Assembly: GCF_029227915.1 (NCBI RefSeq)
Contig: NC_079885.1
Coordinates: 19,479,001-19,543,000, forward strand
DNA length: 64,000 bases
Direction of reading: 5' to 3'
Origin: Hydractinia symbiolongicarpus
Taxonomy: Eukaryota; Cnidaria; Hydrozoa; Anthoathecata; Hydractiniidae
The translations under genes were made by a program, and so were the position numbers. This document shows positions 36,320-48,120 of the stretch, piece after piece (the stretch's first letter is position 1; each line of letters opens with the position of its first letter). The notes beneath the pieces are model-generated. The model ran no database searches and had not been told where the DNA came from. It was given only the letters and a program-made list of their open reading frames with translations.

Positions 36320-36942
36320 ATTGGGGTAAATTAAATCAACATTACACACACCTAGCTGTTCAGTAAAGTTGTTTATAGTATCATCAATTAGTTTTTCTTT
36401 TAACATTGAATTCTCAGTTTTGATAGTTTCTAATTCATCAGGAGTGGAAAAACCAGGTTGTTCTTCAGTGATCTCAGCAGAATCAGATGAAGAACTTTCA
36501 TATGTGCTTTCAGAATCTGTTTCGAGTACTACTGGAAGGGCTCTTTCTTCAGACTTTTCCTTTTTTGTGTTGTATTATTTTGTTTGAACATAAATATATA
36601 TGGCACAGAGCCATTGATTAATGTTTTCCGTTCACAACCAAAACCTATTTTTACACAGTGTACTTCAAAGTGGACTTCGCATACTTTTGTGTTCTTGTTT
36701 ACTGTGAACACATCACACCTCCCCTTCTACGATATCTTGAAATGATGCTTACCCATTGTTTTCTCAAACTTGAATCCGATGGAAATGAAAACATTCCAAT
36801 GTTTAACTCTGGGTTTATTAAGAGTAGAACTTTTGCATAACAGTACGCAACAAGAGTTACCAGGTCGAGAGGTCGATAAACCTGGATAGATTAAATTATG
36901 ATAAATTTCTTGCTGACCTTTCTGATTGCTACTCGTCATCAC
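36320..36942 (-). pseudogene. THAP zinc-finger protein, minus strand, frame-broken
   Basis: THAP domains are C2CH zinc fingers, often the DNA-binding part of P-element-type transposases and derived proteins. Minus-strand reading around 36880-36800 has NSCCVLLCKSSTLNK, the N-terminal Cys pair. 36711-36529 has KNTKVCEVHF (CxxxH part) and GCERKTLINGSVPYIF (the C-terminal block before the AVPTIF-like box). After a one-base frame shift near 36530 a further segment reads VVLETDSESTYESSSSDSAE, then ELETIKTENSMLKEKL, a short coiled coil typical after THAP domains. The middle is either an intron or lost. Decayed or intron-containing. Confidence 0.7.
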
Positions 36943-37174
36943 AAATACATATTCTTCTTTTACAAGACAAGTATGTTTTTAAATACAATTTTACGTAGTT
37001 TCGTTAAGAAAAACCTGCAATCTTTTAGAAAAATACACAATAAAAGACCATTTACAACGCATAAAAGTATCACACTCACCAGCTGTATTTTTAATGTTTA
37101 CAAAGTTTACTAAGAAGTGCCTCGTTTTCATGCGATGATGTAATCGATAATTTAAATTCGGGAAAGGTGTATTA

Positions 37175-39588
37175 GTCTCACTAAAGACAGTTTAGAAAGC
37201 TCCTGTTTGATTTGTTGAAACCTTTTTAAAATTTCCCACAGCCGATTGAAAATAAGTCAGACGTTCTATCAAGAGCTACAAATCCCTAAAGCATACTAAC
37301 TGAATGAACCCCTTCTTTCAAATAAGCCACATATGAAAATATATCAAATGACGCTAGTGAATAAGCCTCTGGCCTCAAACAGACCTGCTTGTTTATGAAT
37401 TGGATTATTAACTTTAAAAGTAGGATGCTCCTCAAGGCAGTAAATGTATCAAAATTTTAAAAAATAACGCCAAACCGATTATTTGATGTCGGCGATAAAA
37501 AAAAACGTACTCGTCCGTTTAAGTCCTATAACTTTTGCAAAAATTGAAGTAAGGATGTGAAAATCGTTGTGGTATATTTTCAGACCAGCTTAATGAAATA
37601 GAGCTAAATCAATCTGACCTATTCGTGTTTAAAATAATTTGGTAGGGTCTAAATTAAACGTGCTTTATCCAATCCAGAGAAATTAGACTTACATTATCCA
37701 AATAAAAGAACTTTAACTTTTATAACAGATATAAGTTGCTTCGCTCTAACCTTCGCAAACTCTTTGTTGTTAAATTATTTTTTTCTCTACTGGTAACACT
37801 TCCAAACAAGTTTAACAACGTTAATGTCCCATATGTCTTAATAATATCGATAACGTCGTTGAATTGAGGGGCTATTAATTCCATAAAAATTAGAGGACCA
37901 CAGTTGTGAAGCAGACTCAAAAGGGTTGTAAATAATCTCCTCCTTAAAAATGACAATGATGTTACTTGATTTTTAACAGTATGTCTTAGTGTGATTTTAC
38001 ATTTTTACGTTTTTAACAAAATAATTGAACTGTATCTTATCTTGTAGATGTCCTCAACCACACAAAAATATAAAAGTTAGTTAAGAATAGATTCAACCAC
38101 TTTTGTGGCTTCACCCACCCTGAAATGCGGAAGATTAATTAGACCCCGAGGGCGTCAAATAGAGAGAATACGGTAGTAGATCTGGGGACGAGGATGAGTC
38201 ATGATAAGACCTCCACTCTCGACCTAACCGCACAGATAAAAGCACTGTGAAAGAGGTTGGTGGGTTGCCATGGAACAGCGTCATTAAGTTATACCATAAT
38301 ATAAGGGGCGACTCAAATTAAATAGTATGCGCTATAGGACAATTTGATGTTTAAATTGTACCCACTCCCTATTATTTTGTGAATAATCCCTAATATTATT
38401 AGCAACAAGTTTATTTGGAAAATATTCTTATTAAAAGCAAAAACTTCGCAAGATGTTCTAAATCTAACATTGGAGATAAATTTACACATGATTTATCTTT
38501 GAGCTGTTTGCTTGGCAATGACTGAACAATAAACAAAAGTCAAAAGTCACACTGAAAATAATGAAAATAATACGTTGCAGAAATTTCTTGGTTAAACGGA
38601 GAAGAGTTGCTGGGATAAAATTAGGACAGCTGTTCAATGTGGTTAAAAATGGAAAAAAATTCTGGAAATAACTTTTCCAAACACATTTCTTGTTTAATTT
38701 CATTCTTGTAGCCGTGTTTTTGTTTGTGTCAAAGGAAATTAGAAAAAGTCCTGAAAAATGAAATTAACTTTTGAGAGAATGTGACTTTGTTAATGGTTTT
38801 ATTTCACTTCCCCACGGGTCCAGCTGTCAACTAATAAAACATTATCTTAACTCCACATCTGCGGGTTCCTCTTCCTCAGTGCTCTTTTAAATTATCTGCT
38901 CTATATTTAAAGTTTCTTACGTCAATATATATTAGAGAGCTCTATTCCGCGAGCGCCCTGGGAATAAAGTTGGTAAGTTAATTCTTGGAAATTACGTAAT
39001 ACCAGAAGCCTTTGCATACACTTTATTAAAATGGCGACGATCAGTGAGTTTCGTAATGTTTATGCTTTGAAATAATAAGGAAGGTTTACTTTCTTATAAG
39101 CAATGATTATACTCTAAACATGATTTTATGCATACTTAGGAGATGCTCAATAATACGAGGCTAATCTTAGTGTTTGAGTCATTTGATATGTGTGTACCAT
39201 GACTTGCTATAAACCTTGTTAACATTTTTTTCGGCAGGCTGATTCTTCTAAAAAGAATTATTATATCAATTATCGTAAAGGTGTATTGAAAAAAAATTGC
39301 GATAGCATCGTAATTATCCAGGGACGGATCGTAATTATCCAGGGGCAGAATTCAAACAAGTTCTGGGGACCGCGGATCGAATCCCGCTCACTGCTTGGCA
39401 GTATGTTAGTGATGAACAAAGTAGTTCTTCTTCAATATGAGGGACAGGTCTATATATTAGCCAGTTTTATACTAAGATTTACTTGAAAATAACATGTTTC
39501 ATAAAGTGACGGTTTGCACACGTGTTGAGGTCAAAGTATTTTAACCCCCTATCCAGGAGGCATTTTTTAAAGAACTACAAATTTTGTA
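37175..39588. other. No gene recognised
   Basis: AT-rich sequence with short uninformative readings. One ctggggacgagg motif at 38180 (see 34549 entry). A tRNA-like B-box word ggatcgaatccc at 39374-39385 has no convincing cloverleaf around it. Confidence 0.5.
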
Positions 39589-40354
39589 CAGTACTGGAAA
39601 AAGGTTGTTTAATATATCTAGTGGGCAACGTGCGTGGACTCCCTCGATACGCAATGTACCGCGTTTATAATAAGAAGAAACAATTATAATAAATTGTCGC
39701 AATCTATCGAGAATCAAGTATATATTGTGACAAAATCTATTTCAGTGTGTCGCAATGGTAGGTGATAATGAGAATAAAGAGAAAGTTTTTTTAATGAGAA
39801 TAGAGAGAAAGTTTTTTTTATTTCAAACACATCTCTGCTTTATCTTTTTTTTAAAAAATAGGTGTATATTATAAGAAAATTTTTAACTTTCGTATTTATT
39901 AAAGTGTATAGTTTATAAACTTTTAAAATTCGATCTTAAAAAACATTTCTATCGCTGCATTTCGTTTATAACTTTTTAACTTCGATCTAAAAAAGCATTT
40001 CTAACGCCGCATTTCGTTCTTAAACTTTTAAAATTCGATCTAAAAAAACATTTCTATTGTCACTTTTCATTTATAAAAAACTTTTAAAATTCGATCTTAA
40101 AAAACATTTCTATTGTCACTTTTCATTTACAAAAAACTTTTAAAATGCGATCTTAAAAAACATTTCTATCGCTGCATTTTGTTTATAACTTTTTAACTTC
40201 GATCTAAAAAAGCATTTCTATCGCCGCATTTCGTTCTTAAACTTTTAAAATTCGATCTAAAAATTTGAAAGTAAAAAAAAAACGTCTATTGCAGATCGAG
40301 AATACCGTCGCGATACACGAAGCGCGATGTTAAACAACCTTTTTCCAGTATTGT
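39589..40354. mobile_element. TIR element filled with about 60-bp tandem repeats
   Basis: CAGTACTGGAAAAAGGTTGT at 39590 and its inverse ending CCAGTATTG (40353) make TIRs of about 24 bp with one mismatch, next to TA on both sides, consistent with a mariner-type target site. 39900-40265 holds six copies of a unit with acttttaaaattcgatct and aaaaaacatttctatcgctg, length 59-62 bp. No ORF. Confidence 0.8.
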
Positions 40355-43300
40355 ATACCACATGGCTACTCTACACTGGAGAGCATATTTCAACAGATTT
40401 TTGGTGACCAGTCGAATAAGAATACTGTTTTATGAAACCCTGTGTGAGAAAAAAAAAGCAGAACAAAATTTACACATGACAACATAAAATTATATTTTAT
40501 AAATTATAAATTACATTTATGTGAATAAGGCATTTTCCGTTTTTATATAACTAACAAAATATTTATAGCTTAGTGATTTTTTATCTTACTAGTTCAAAAA
40601 TAATACGAATGTTTTTCTGCACAATTTATCTGCACTCTAACTAGCTAAAAACACATTAGAAACATTACAAAATCTACCTAAAAACAGTCCATCGATACAC
40701 AATGTTTACTAGAAAATAGTATTTTTCGAGGTCTTGTAAAGTAAACCATTCTTTTAAGCTAAACTGGTTGATTTAAAAAGAGCAGCTTATTCCACTTCAC
40801 CTCTGCTGTTAATTCGAAAATTTATAGTGCCAGGCACAACAACTTTCTCTATCCATCTTAACTAAGAGCAAAGCTTTAATAAAAAAACATCATGCGTTTT
40901 CTTTTTCAAGCTGACAAAAAACTTTTTACGAACACCACATATGCTAGCTACGGCTTCAAAGTTTCATATTCAATTCAGCATGGTAATCTCTTCACACAAG
41001 TCAGTCGCAATAAATTTATCAGGGGGTAGTTGTACAATTTTTGTCAAGTTCTTATTTCTTTGTTGTTTTATGACCTTGATAACAAATCTTCAAAAGTAAA
41101 TATGTTGTTTTTTGTGCGACGAAGTAAAGCATCATTTGTATTTGTTTTTGATGATTTTTACGGGGATTGGTTTATGCTTTTTACGGTCACATGTTACCAT
41201 TATTTATATTTTTCACCCCCTAATACAACAAGTAAGTCGAAGTACAGCGAGATTAAATTAGGGGGTATATGCTACAAATTTTACAATCAATTAAAGCAAA
41301 TAACTGAATTTTGCGCCCCCTAATAAAACAACATGCGAAGTAAGTCACAGAATAATTAAGCAGTCTCCTATGTATTACGCCATATCATTTATGAATATGC
41401 GATCAACTATATAGCATGCATGTATGTATTATGTGTAGATATTCTATAGAAATTCAACCCAGAGCATATTACAAAAGCCACCCTGGAAGATTTTTGTGCT
41501 TAAGCGAAATACTTTTTTGAAATTGCAACAACAAAGCTTTTGACGAATATTAAGTACGTCCACCCAACTAGCTTGACATACCCTAAATTCGCCACTGTTA
41601 TCATTTTATGATCATGATGCTATCATAATAATTGTTAGATCATCTTTTTGCGTTCTACTTATTTATTTTGACTGTTTTTAAATGATCTACACTGATGTTT
41701 TTTGCTCTCTACAATTCCGTTTTGATGGTGTTTAACTGATATAAATAACGGTGATGTTTTTGCTTTCTAAAATCCTGTTTTGACTTATTTTACTTGATCT
41801 AGGATCCATTTTGTTCTGTCATGTATTTAAAATGTTGCATCAAAATATAATAGTTTTTTTACAAGAACCACTGCCACAATTCGTACTTTCATTTAAAGGG
41901 GTAGAATGTTTACTTTGTTTCTCCTTTAAGCCTTATTTTCACCATATTGTAACAGAATCGCTGATCATGATACATGGTTCATGATTTTAAATGTCCTGGT
42001 ACCAGAACTGTGGCTACCTAGCTAGCTAATGAAATTTTGTTGGGTCAATAGAGTGATTATTTTTCCTTATGCCATTTTCACTTTATCTTTTGTGTCTCAC
42101 CCTAGAATTTTTGGTATTCTGGTTGATGTAGAATATTCTTAGCTACTTTCCTGTAATAAGCTTTGTGTTCTTGTCTACTAAAATCTACATATCAAAATGT
42201 GTATCCGGCGTGGACAGGAGTAAGATTTATAGCGTACGGGCCATCACACGCCAAAGTCTTGTTGGTGAGTGCAACAGACCGCATGCCGTAACATGAAGTT
42301 AGGCGGCGTAAATACTTGGCATGCATGCGTTTTTTATTGAATAGTCCTGGTCCTTTTAATCCAGGAGTAAGCCTATTCATAGCCAACCTCGCCATCTTAG
42401 CTAATTAACCGACTCCTGACTTATATAGTTAAAAGAAATACGAAATCTCTATTGCCTGCCCCATTCATCTTTGGTAACCTGGTCTTACACAAGAAATCCA
42501 ACCATGCGGTTTTTACTAATGCGGAGGTGAAACCTGACAGAGCATGGATAAAGTAAGTCTGCAAAACTGCACTTACAGGCCGAACAGACACACAATTATT
42601 TTCAAGCACAAGCTAACAACGTTCTATGACAAGTTGGAATGCTCTCAGTTGGAGATGTTTCATAACAAAAAGAATTAAATATTTTTTTTGAGACCATGGA
42701 GTGTTGCAAGTAAAATGCGCAGCCTTATTTTGTTTTTTAACGGTGCCTGACACATTTATTACTTGTGGTAAAGTGTGATCTCAATTACGAAACTTCCATT
42801 ATGGCACATAGCAGATAAAAACAAAATGAATAGATGCCAAACAAAGGTTGATTGAAGATTATTTTGTCATTTTGCATGTTTCGATTTTTAATTTTTGAAG
42901 TTATAATAAGGGAGATGTAGCAACAAACGTTGTTATTTAACAGGTCTATGTCAATGTTCAATGTACAATGTCAATGTATGTTGTCATCATTCAAGAACCC
43001 TAATCAGTTTTGGGGTAACTATTGATTCTGATGGTGCCACTTAAATATAACTTTACATGTACACAAGTTTTACGGCGTCGTGTAACGATCTTATGTCTAC
43101 AAAAAAAACCTTAGCATATCTTTTGCTTACACATGAACCTAATTGCTTTCTATTGTTATCATCATGCGCGAGTCATAACAATAAGATTTGGTGAATCCTT
43201 TTGTTCCTACATGTAACATGCATGCTATTGTTTAAAAGTGTGAACAATCACGAAAGCTATTACCTTGTACCTTGTAGGTTTTCGCAAAAAGTCTTCAGGA

Positions 43301-43389
43301 TTAGCAGTTGTGTGCCTGTCCTCCATTGGATTGAACATCCAGTTTACACCATGTGTGCATATGTATAATAGAGTTTGAATTGGCCCGTC
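40355..43389. other. No gene recognised
   Basis: AT-rich, with a weak threefold repeat of about 58 bp at 41655-41810 (gatgtttttgctttcta variants). 42190-42420 is locally GC-richer, without coding similarity. The 97-residue reading at 41030-41323 shows no family features. Confidence 0.45.
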
Positions 43390-46270
43390 TTAACGTGGTG
43401 TATCATACCAGTTGTGGTTCATCTGGTATCTGGAATAGATATTTATCAAGGCTGTTTTGAGGATGCTAAAGAGCTTTATTCCATGGATGGGTAAGCTGAA
43501 CTCTGCCTGTAACCCTAACTGTATGGACCACATGGAAGTTTTGCTTTCCACCCATGCCAAGGATGATGATAGCTTTGGATTTTCAGATTGACATTTGGTA
43601 CCAACTGTTCCATGATTTTCCAAATATAAATTATTCGATACCTTTTCCTTCTACGCTCCAATGAATACAATTTCAGTTCCTTCAGTGCTTTCCAATAATT
43701 GTGATTGGTCAAGTTTCTGATTTTTCGAATTAGAACCATTGCAATGCCTCTATCATCTGCATCTCTCCAACTTTATGTGGACTCCATAGGACTGAACAAT
43801 ACTCTAATAGAGGAAGAACAAGAGATTTCCACATGGTCATAAGGTGATCCTTCGTTCTGGTGTAAAAAGTTCTTAAAATCCAAGACATCATGTTTTTACT
43901 GTCATTTACTACTTTCAATATGTGGTGATAAAAGAAGAAAGTTGGTGGATAATATGACACCAAGATCTTTCAGTTTCTCTTGCTCTGTGATGATGGATGC
44001 AGTGGGGGAAAGATACGACGTGCAATTTTTCAGGGTGTCGTTTGTGCCATAATGCATGACCTCAAACTTTATATCATTAAATTTCATGTTTGCATCTTCT
44101 GGCCATAATTGCTGATAGCTTCATAATTTTTCTGTAGATCACTTTGCAACTTGCTCATGTCCCTGAGATAGTCGATGCTCTTGGTAACCCTTTTATCATC
44201 GGCAAATGACCGTACAATGAAGATAAGTGGTCCAAGCACACTACCTTGGGGGTACGCCTGAAAAACCAGCAACAGGATGTGATTCCATTCCATTGACAAT
44301 GACTGATTGGGTGCGGTTTGTCAGGAAAGGTTCAACAAAGTTAAATAATTTTCCTTTGATTACAAGTTTTTCAAGTTTTTTTAAGACAATGGTAAAATCC
44401 ACTTTGTCGAAGGCTATCGCAAAGTCAAGGTATACAATGTCACAATTTAGTTTTCCATCAACAAAGTATATCACATTATCGAAATCGTCTAAGAGTTGGC
44501 TAAGACATGACCGACCAGAGAAAAATCATGTTGATTTTCGTTTAGCAGCTTGTTTTCTTCAAGGTAGCAAGAGATATGATTCCCTACGACTTTTTCGAAA
44601 ATTTTAATAATATGAGATGTCAAGGCTACTGGGCGGTAATTGGATGCATCAGATTTCTTTTCCCCATTGAAATGAGGTGTGATTAGTGAGTGCTTTAAAA
44701 TTTGGGTAATTTCACTACAGTCCATACATTTTTGGCATAACAGAAGAAGTGGTACAGATAGCGATGTTTTATACTACTTCAGAAAAATTGCTCGGAAGCC
44801 ATCTGGGCCTGGTGCAGAGTTGTCAGAGAGTTCATCAATTGCATTGATGATGTCTTTTGAGAGAAGTGGAGTTCTGGAATTTCTGATGTGTGTTGGGGTA
44901 GGTTGATTGTTATGTCTTCTACATGTTTTGGCTTACTGAATACTCTCTGATATTGACGGGAAAAGATTTCAGCCATATCTCTGCTCTCATGTGTTAATTT
45001 ATTGCTGTGATCCATAAGCGGTCCAATTTTTGTTTTTATTTTAGAAAACTTTTGCGTATGAATAAAAGTATTTAGCATTTTTTTTTTTGATAGCTTCTAA
45101 AGCTGTTTTTTCTTTTTGTAGATTTCCATTTAAATAAGATTTTTGTAAATTTTTTTCTATTTCAAGAAGTTCCTTGACTAGTTTTTTCTTTTTTGCAGGT
45201 GAAAAGGTATTGTTCAATATTTTGTGGATTCTTCTTCTCCTCCTTGTGAGATTTCGGCAGTATCATAAATGTTTGTTTGATCTGACAGTTGTTTTTGCAG
45301 ATTTGCTTGGGACTATTGCTGAAGACATATTGTAACATATAGCATAAAATATAAATAGTATTTCATTCACATCTTTTTTTTTTTGAAATTCGTTATGGCA
45401 ATCATAGTGAAGATTATTATTCAGTTTTTCCCAGTCTATATCTTCTTTAAAATAATTAAGCGACATGAAAGATGTTAGGCGCTCTTTGGGGGGTGTTTGC
45501 ATGCTTTGTTTTACCTTGAAGAGAGTTAGTACTTCAACAAAGCTATGATGAGATATACTGAGTAGCGTAGGAATAATTTGATAATCAAAAGACATATCAA
45601 TGTTGTTCAAGAATACCAGATCAAGAGGTTTCTAGTCCCATGTTGCATTAACTTTTTGCAAAGTCTAGAATGAAGGAATTTACATGATGCACCTTTCATA
45701 CCATGTTTACATTTTCCTTTTTTAAAAAAGGAACAAATTTTGGAAGTCATTTTCGGTTCTCCAGTTGTGTTATCTTGAGATGAGTTACTTTGTTGTGGTG
45801 GGAGTGACCTTGTAATAGTAAGCTCAGTCTCCGTGTTTGGTTCAGGATCACTTGTGGAGATTTCAGGGTCCAACAAATTTTCTGCGCATTCATTTGTGGC
45901 ACTAGATTTTATGTTACATTTCACTTGAGTTTTAGGTTGTTTGACAACATTTTGAGGAATGGCTGATTTGTCACAATGGTCACAAATATAATAAATACCA
46001 GGTAGTAAAAAAGGATTATAAAGCTGTTTGAGCGACATTTCATCTTTATCCTCCAAAAGATCATCAAGGCTAGAAATCACTAATTGAAGCCAACATTGCT
46101 TATGAACAGCCTGATCACAAACGGCACATTTGAGGATAGGGATTTCCTCAAATGACGTTTGGTATCTCTGTTTGCAGAGAGTGCAATCTTCTGGTAAAAG
46201 GTTTTGAATTCTGCAAATGATAAGATGAATGAGGTCTGGCTTGGTTACATGGCTACAGCCTGGAATATTG
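43390..46270 (-). mobile_element. CR1/L2-type LINE, minus strand, decayed
   Basis: Non-LTR retrotransposon read on the minus strand. From 5' (high coordinates): a Cys-rich PHD-like stretch (CTLCKQRYQ, then CAVCDQAVHKQCW, CDHCD; 46240-45960); a CCCH finger ICSFFKKGKCKHGMKGASC (about 45760-45690), typical of ORF1-like regions; a join after QHGTRNLL that skips most of the AP endonuclease; the linker before RT (45610-45263); reverse transcriptase with VALTSHIIKIFEKVVGNH, DIVYLDFAIAFDKVD, PQGSVLGPLIFIV and the catalytic FADD (44230-44200); and a C-terminal region with LEYCSVLWSPHKVG and LYSLERRRKRYRIIYIWK (to about 43600). Several frames are needed, so it is dead. Confidence 0.88.
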
Positions 46271-46279
46271 AGAAATATA

Positions 46280-48120
46280 GCAGTTTCCTATAAAATGGGT
46301 TTGTTCGACTTTGAAAATTCTCTACTTACTTGCTGAAGGGATTTTCTGTATTGATAATTCCTCAAGGAAGGAAGGAGGTATTCAAGATAGCAAAGCAAAT
46401 GTCTGATGATGATGTTGTAGAAGGGCCAGCTATGCAGATCAAGACAGAATGGGTAGTGGAGGCTATTAGGAAATTAAAGGTTGGCAAGGCTGCAGGAGTA
46501 TCAGGTATTGTTGCAGAGATGGTAAAAGCATCTGGATATATTGGAGTTGAGCTTATTACAAGTCTTGCTAACCAGATTATAAAGGATAGTGCTATTCCGA
46601 GTGAGTGGCAGTCGAGTGTAATAGTGAATTGTTTCAAGGGCAAGGGTGATGCATTAGAAAGGGGTAACTGTAGATGTTTGAAGTTGGTTGATCAAGTAAT
46701 GAAAGTTATTGAAAGAGTGATTGATAAGTTACTTAGAGAAAGAATTGATATAGATAAGATGCAATTTGGTTTTGTTCCAGGGCGTGGCACTACAGATGCA
46801 ATATTTTTACTCAGACAGCTTCAGGAAAAGTATTTAGAAAAGAAAAAGAATCTCTATTTTGCCTTTGTAGATTTAGAGAAAGCTTTTGATAGAGTGCCAC
46901 GTAAAGTTATTTGGTGGGCTATGAGAAAATTAGGTGTGGATGAGTGGTTAGTTACGATGGTACAGTGTATGTACAGCAATGCTAGAAGTCGTGTCAGGAT
47001 TAACGATTCACTTGGTGATGAATTTAGTGTAAATGTTGGTGTACATCAGGGTTCTGTACTTAGTCCTTTGTTGTTTATCTTAGTCTTAGATGCGCTGTCG
47101 ATGGAGTTCAGAACAGGTTGTCCATGGGAGTTTTTGTATGCAGATGATTTGGTTCTCATAGCAGAGTCGATGGAAGAATTAGTTGAAAAGTTTGAGAAGT
47201 GGAAGAAAGGACTAGAAGAGAAAGGGCTAAAGGTAAACACAGCAAAGTCTAAGGTCATGATTAGTAGCATTGCAGCCAAGTGTGACCTTGTAGTTGGAAA
47301 GTGGCCTTGTGGAGTTTGCAGGAAAGGGGTTGGTAGTAACTCAATTTTTTGTCAGACTTGCAAGCATTGGGTACATAAGAAGTGCAGTAGTATTAGTGGA
47401 AGGTTAAGAGCTGACATTCAGTTTGTATGCAAGCGTTGCAAAGGTGAGATTATAGAGAATGAAGTATTTCCAGCTTTAATAATGTACAACAGTGGCTCGT
47501 TAGAGATAGTTGAGAACTTCTGTTACTTAGGTGATATGTTGGGCAGTGAAGGGGGTGTTGGAAGAAGTGTTACTTGCAGGATAGGTTCTGCTTGGAAAAA
47601 GTTCAGAGAGTTACTTCCTTTGTTGACTAGCAGAGCCCTGTCAATTGAGGTAAAAGGTAGGTTGTATGAGGCCTGTGTAAGAAGTGTTATGTTGTACGGT
47701 AGTGAGACATGGTCAGTGAAGCAGGAAGATCTTGACTGTTTAGAAAGGAATGATATGAGAATGGTTAGGTGGATGTGTAACGCCAGTCTGAGAGACAGAA
47801 AGAGTTCAGATGAGCTAAGAAGCAGGCTAAGTCTCCGTAGAATTAAAGATGTTATCCAGATAAGAAGATTGAATTGGCTGGGGCACTTGGAAAGAATGGA
47901 GGAGGATAATTAGGTAAGAAAGTGTAGAGACTTGATAGTTCCTGGGGCAAAGCCCAGAGGCAGACCGAGAAAGACTTGGCAGGAGGTTATAAGGACAGAC
48001 TTGATACAGAGGAAGTTGAGTTTAGATCTAACACAGTCTAGATCAGATTGGAAGAGGGTCATTAATATACCCCGTCCAACCCATGCTAGCATGGAAAACA
48101 GACGTTAAGCCGAGAATGAT
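46280..48120 (+). mobile_element. LINE with embedded PHD-like finger, 5'-truncated
   Basis: Second non-LTR element, opposite strand, abutting the first near 46280. It holds one long RT reading and a 3' tail ending around 48120. The N-terminal endonuclease is missing, the usual result of incomplete reverse transcription. A shorter, much more decayed relative lies at 61925-62700 in a CYLD intron. Confidence 0.85.
46330..48108 (+). pseudogene. Reverse transcriptase of the plus-strand LINE, one nonsense codon
   Basis: RT ORF of 527 codons to TAG 47911-47913; the same frame then runs on to TAA 48106-48108. Motifs: GKAAGVSGIVAEMVK; QFGFVPGRGTTDAIF; FAFVDLEKAFDRVPR (motif A with catalytic Asp); HQGSVLSPLLFILVL; FLYADDLVLIAES (catalytic YADD). 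Residues about 330-375 form a zinc-finger-like insert: CGVCRKGVGSNSIFCQTCKH, then WVHKKC and CKRC. The tail has LYGSETWSVKQEDL and RLNWLGHLERMEEDN. The TAG is where a Trp is expected (EEDN-W-VRKC; TGG to TAG by one base), then CRDLIVPGAKPRGRPRKTW completes the element. Otherwise open, so a fairly recent insertion. Confidence 0.88.

Larger units (their letters stand above)
35789..37174. mobile_element. TIR-bounded DNA transposon carrying a THAP gene
   Basis: TAATACACCTTTCCCGAATT at 35789 is repeated exactly inverted at 37153-37174 (22 bp). A second exact inverted block gcatgaaaacgaggca lies at 35831-35846 and 37118-37133, so the TIRs are at least 58 bp with a variable middle. Target site may be TA (TA-ATACACC...GGTGTAT-TA). 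Contains a minus-strand THAP-type gene and a plus-strand ORF, described separately. About 1.39 kb, no transposase core seen, so non-autonomous or internally deleted. Confidence 0.85.

Noticed and set aside
36369-36587. Plus-strand 72-residue Ser-rich reading
   Set aside because: It is the complement of the acidic Ser/Glu stretch and coiled coil of the minus-strand THAP protein, which makes more sense as coding.
39374-39385. tRNA B-box-like word ggatcgaatccc
   Set aside because: No A box at the right distance and no cloverleaf.
41030-41323. Plus-strand 97-residue reading
   Set aside because: Phe/Tyr-rich with no recognisable domain and no splice or neighbour support.
44227-44607. Plus-strand 126-residue reading
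   Set aside because: Antisense shadow of the minus-strand LINE reverse transcriptase, whose motifs are clear.
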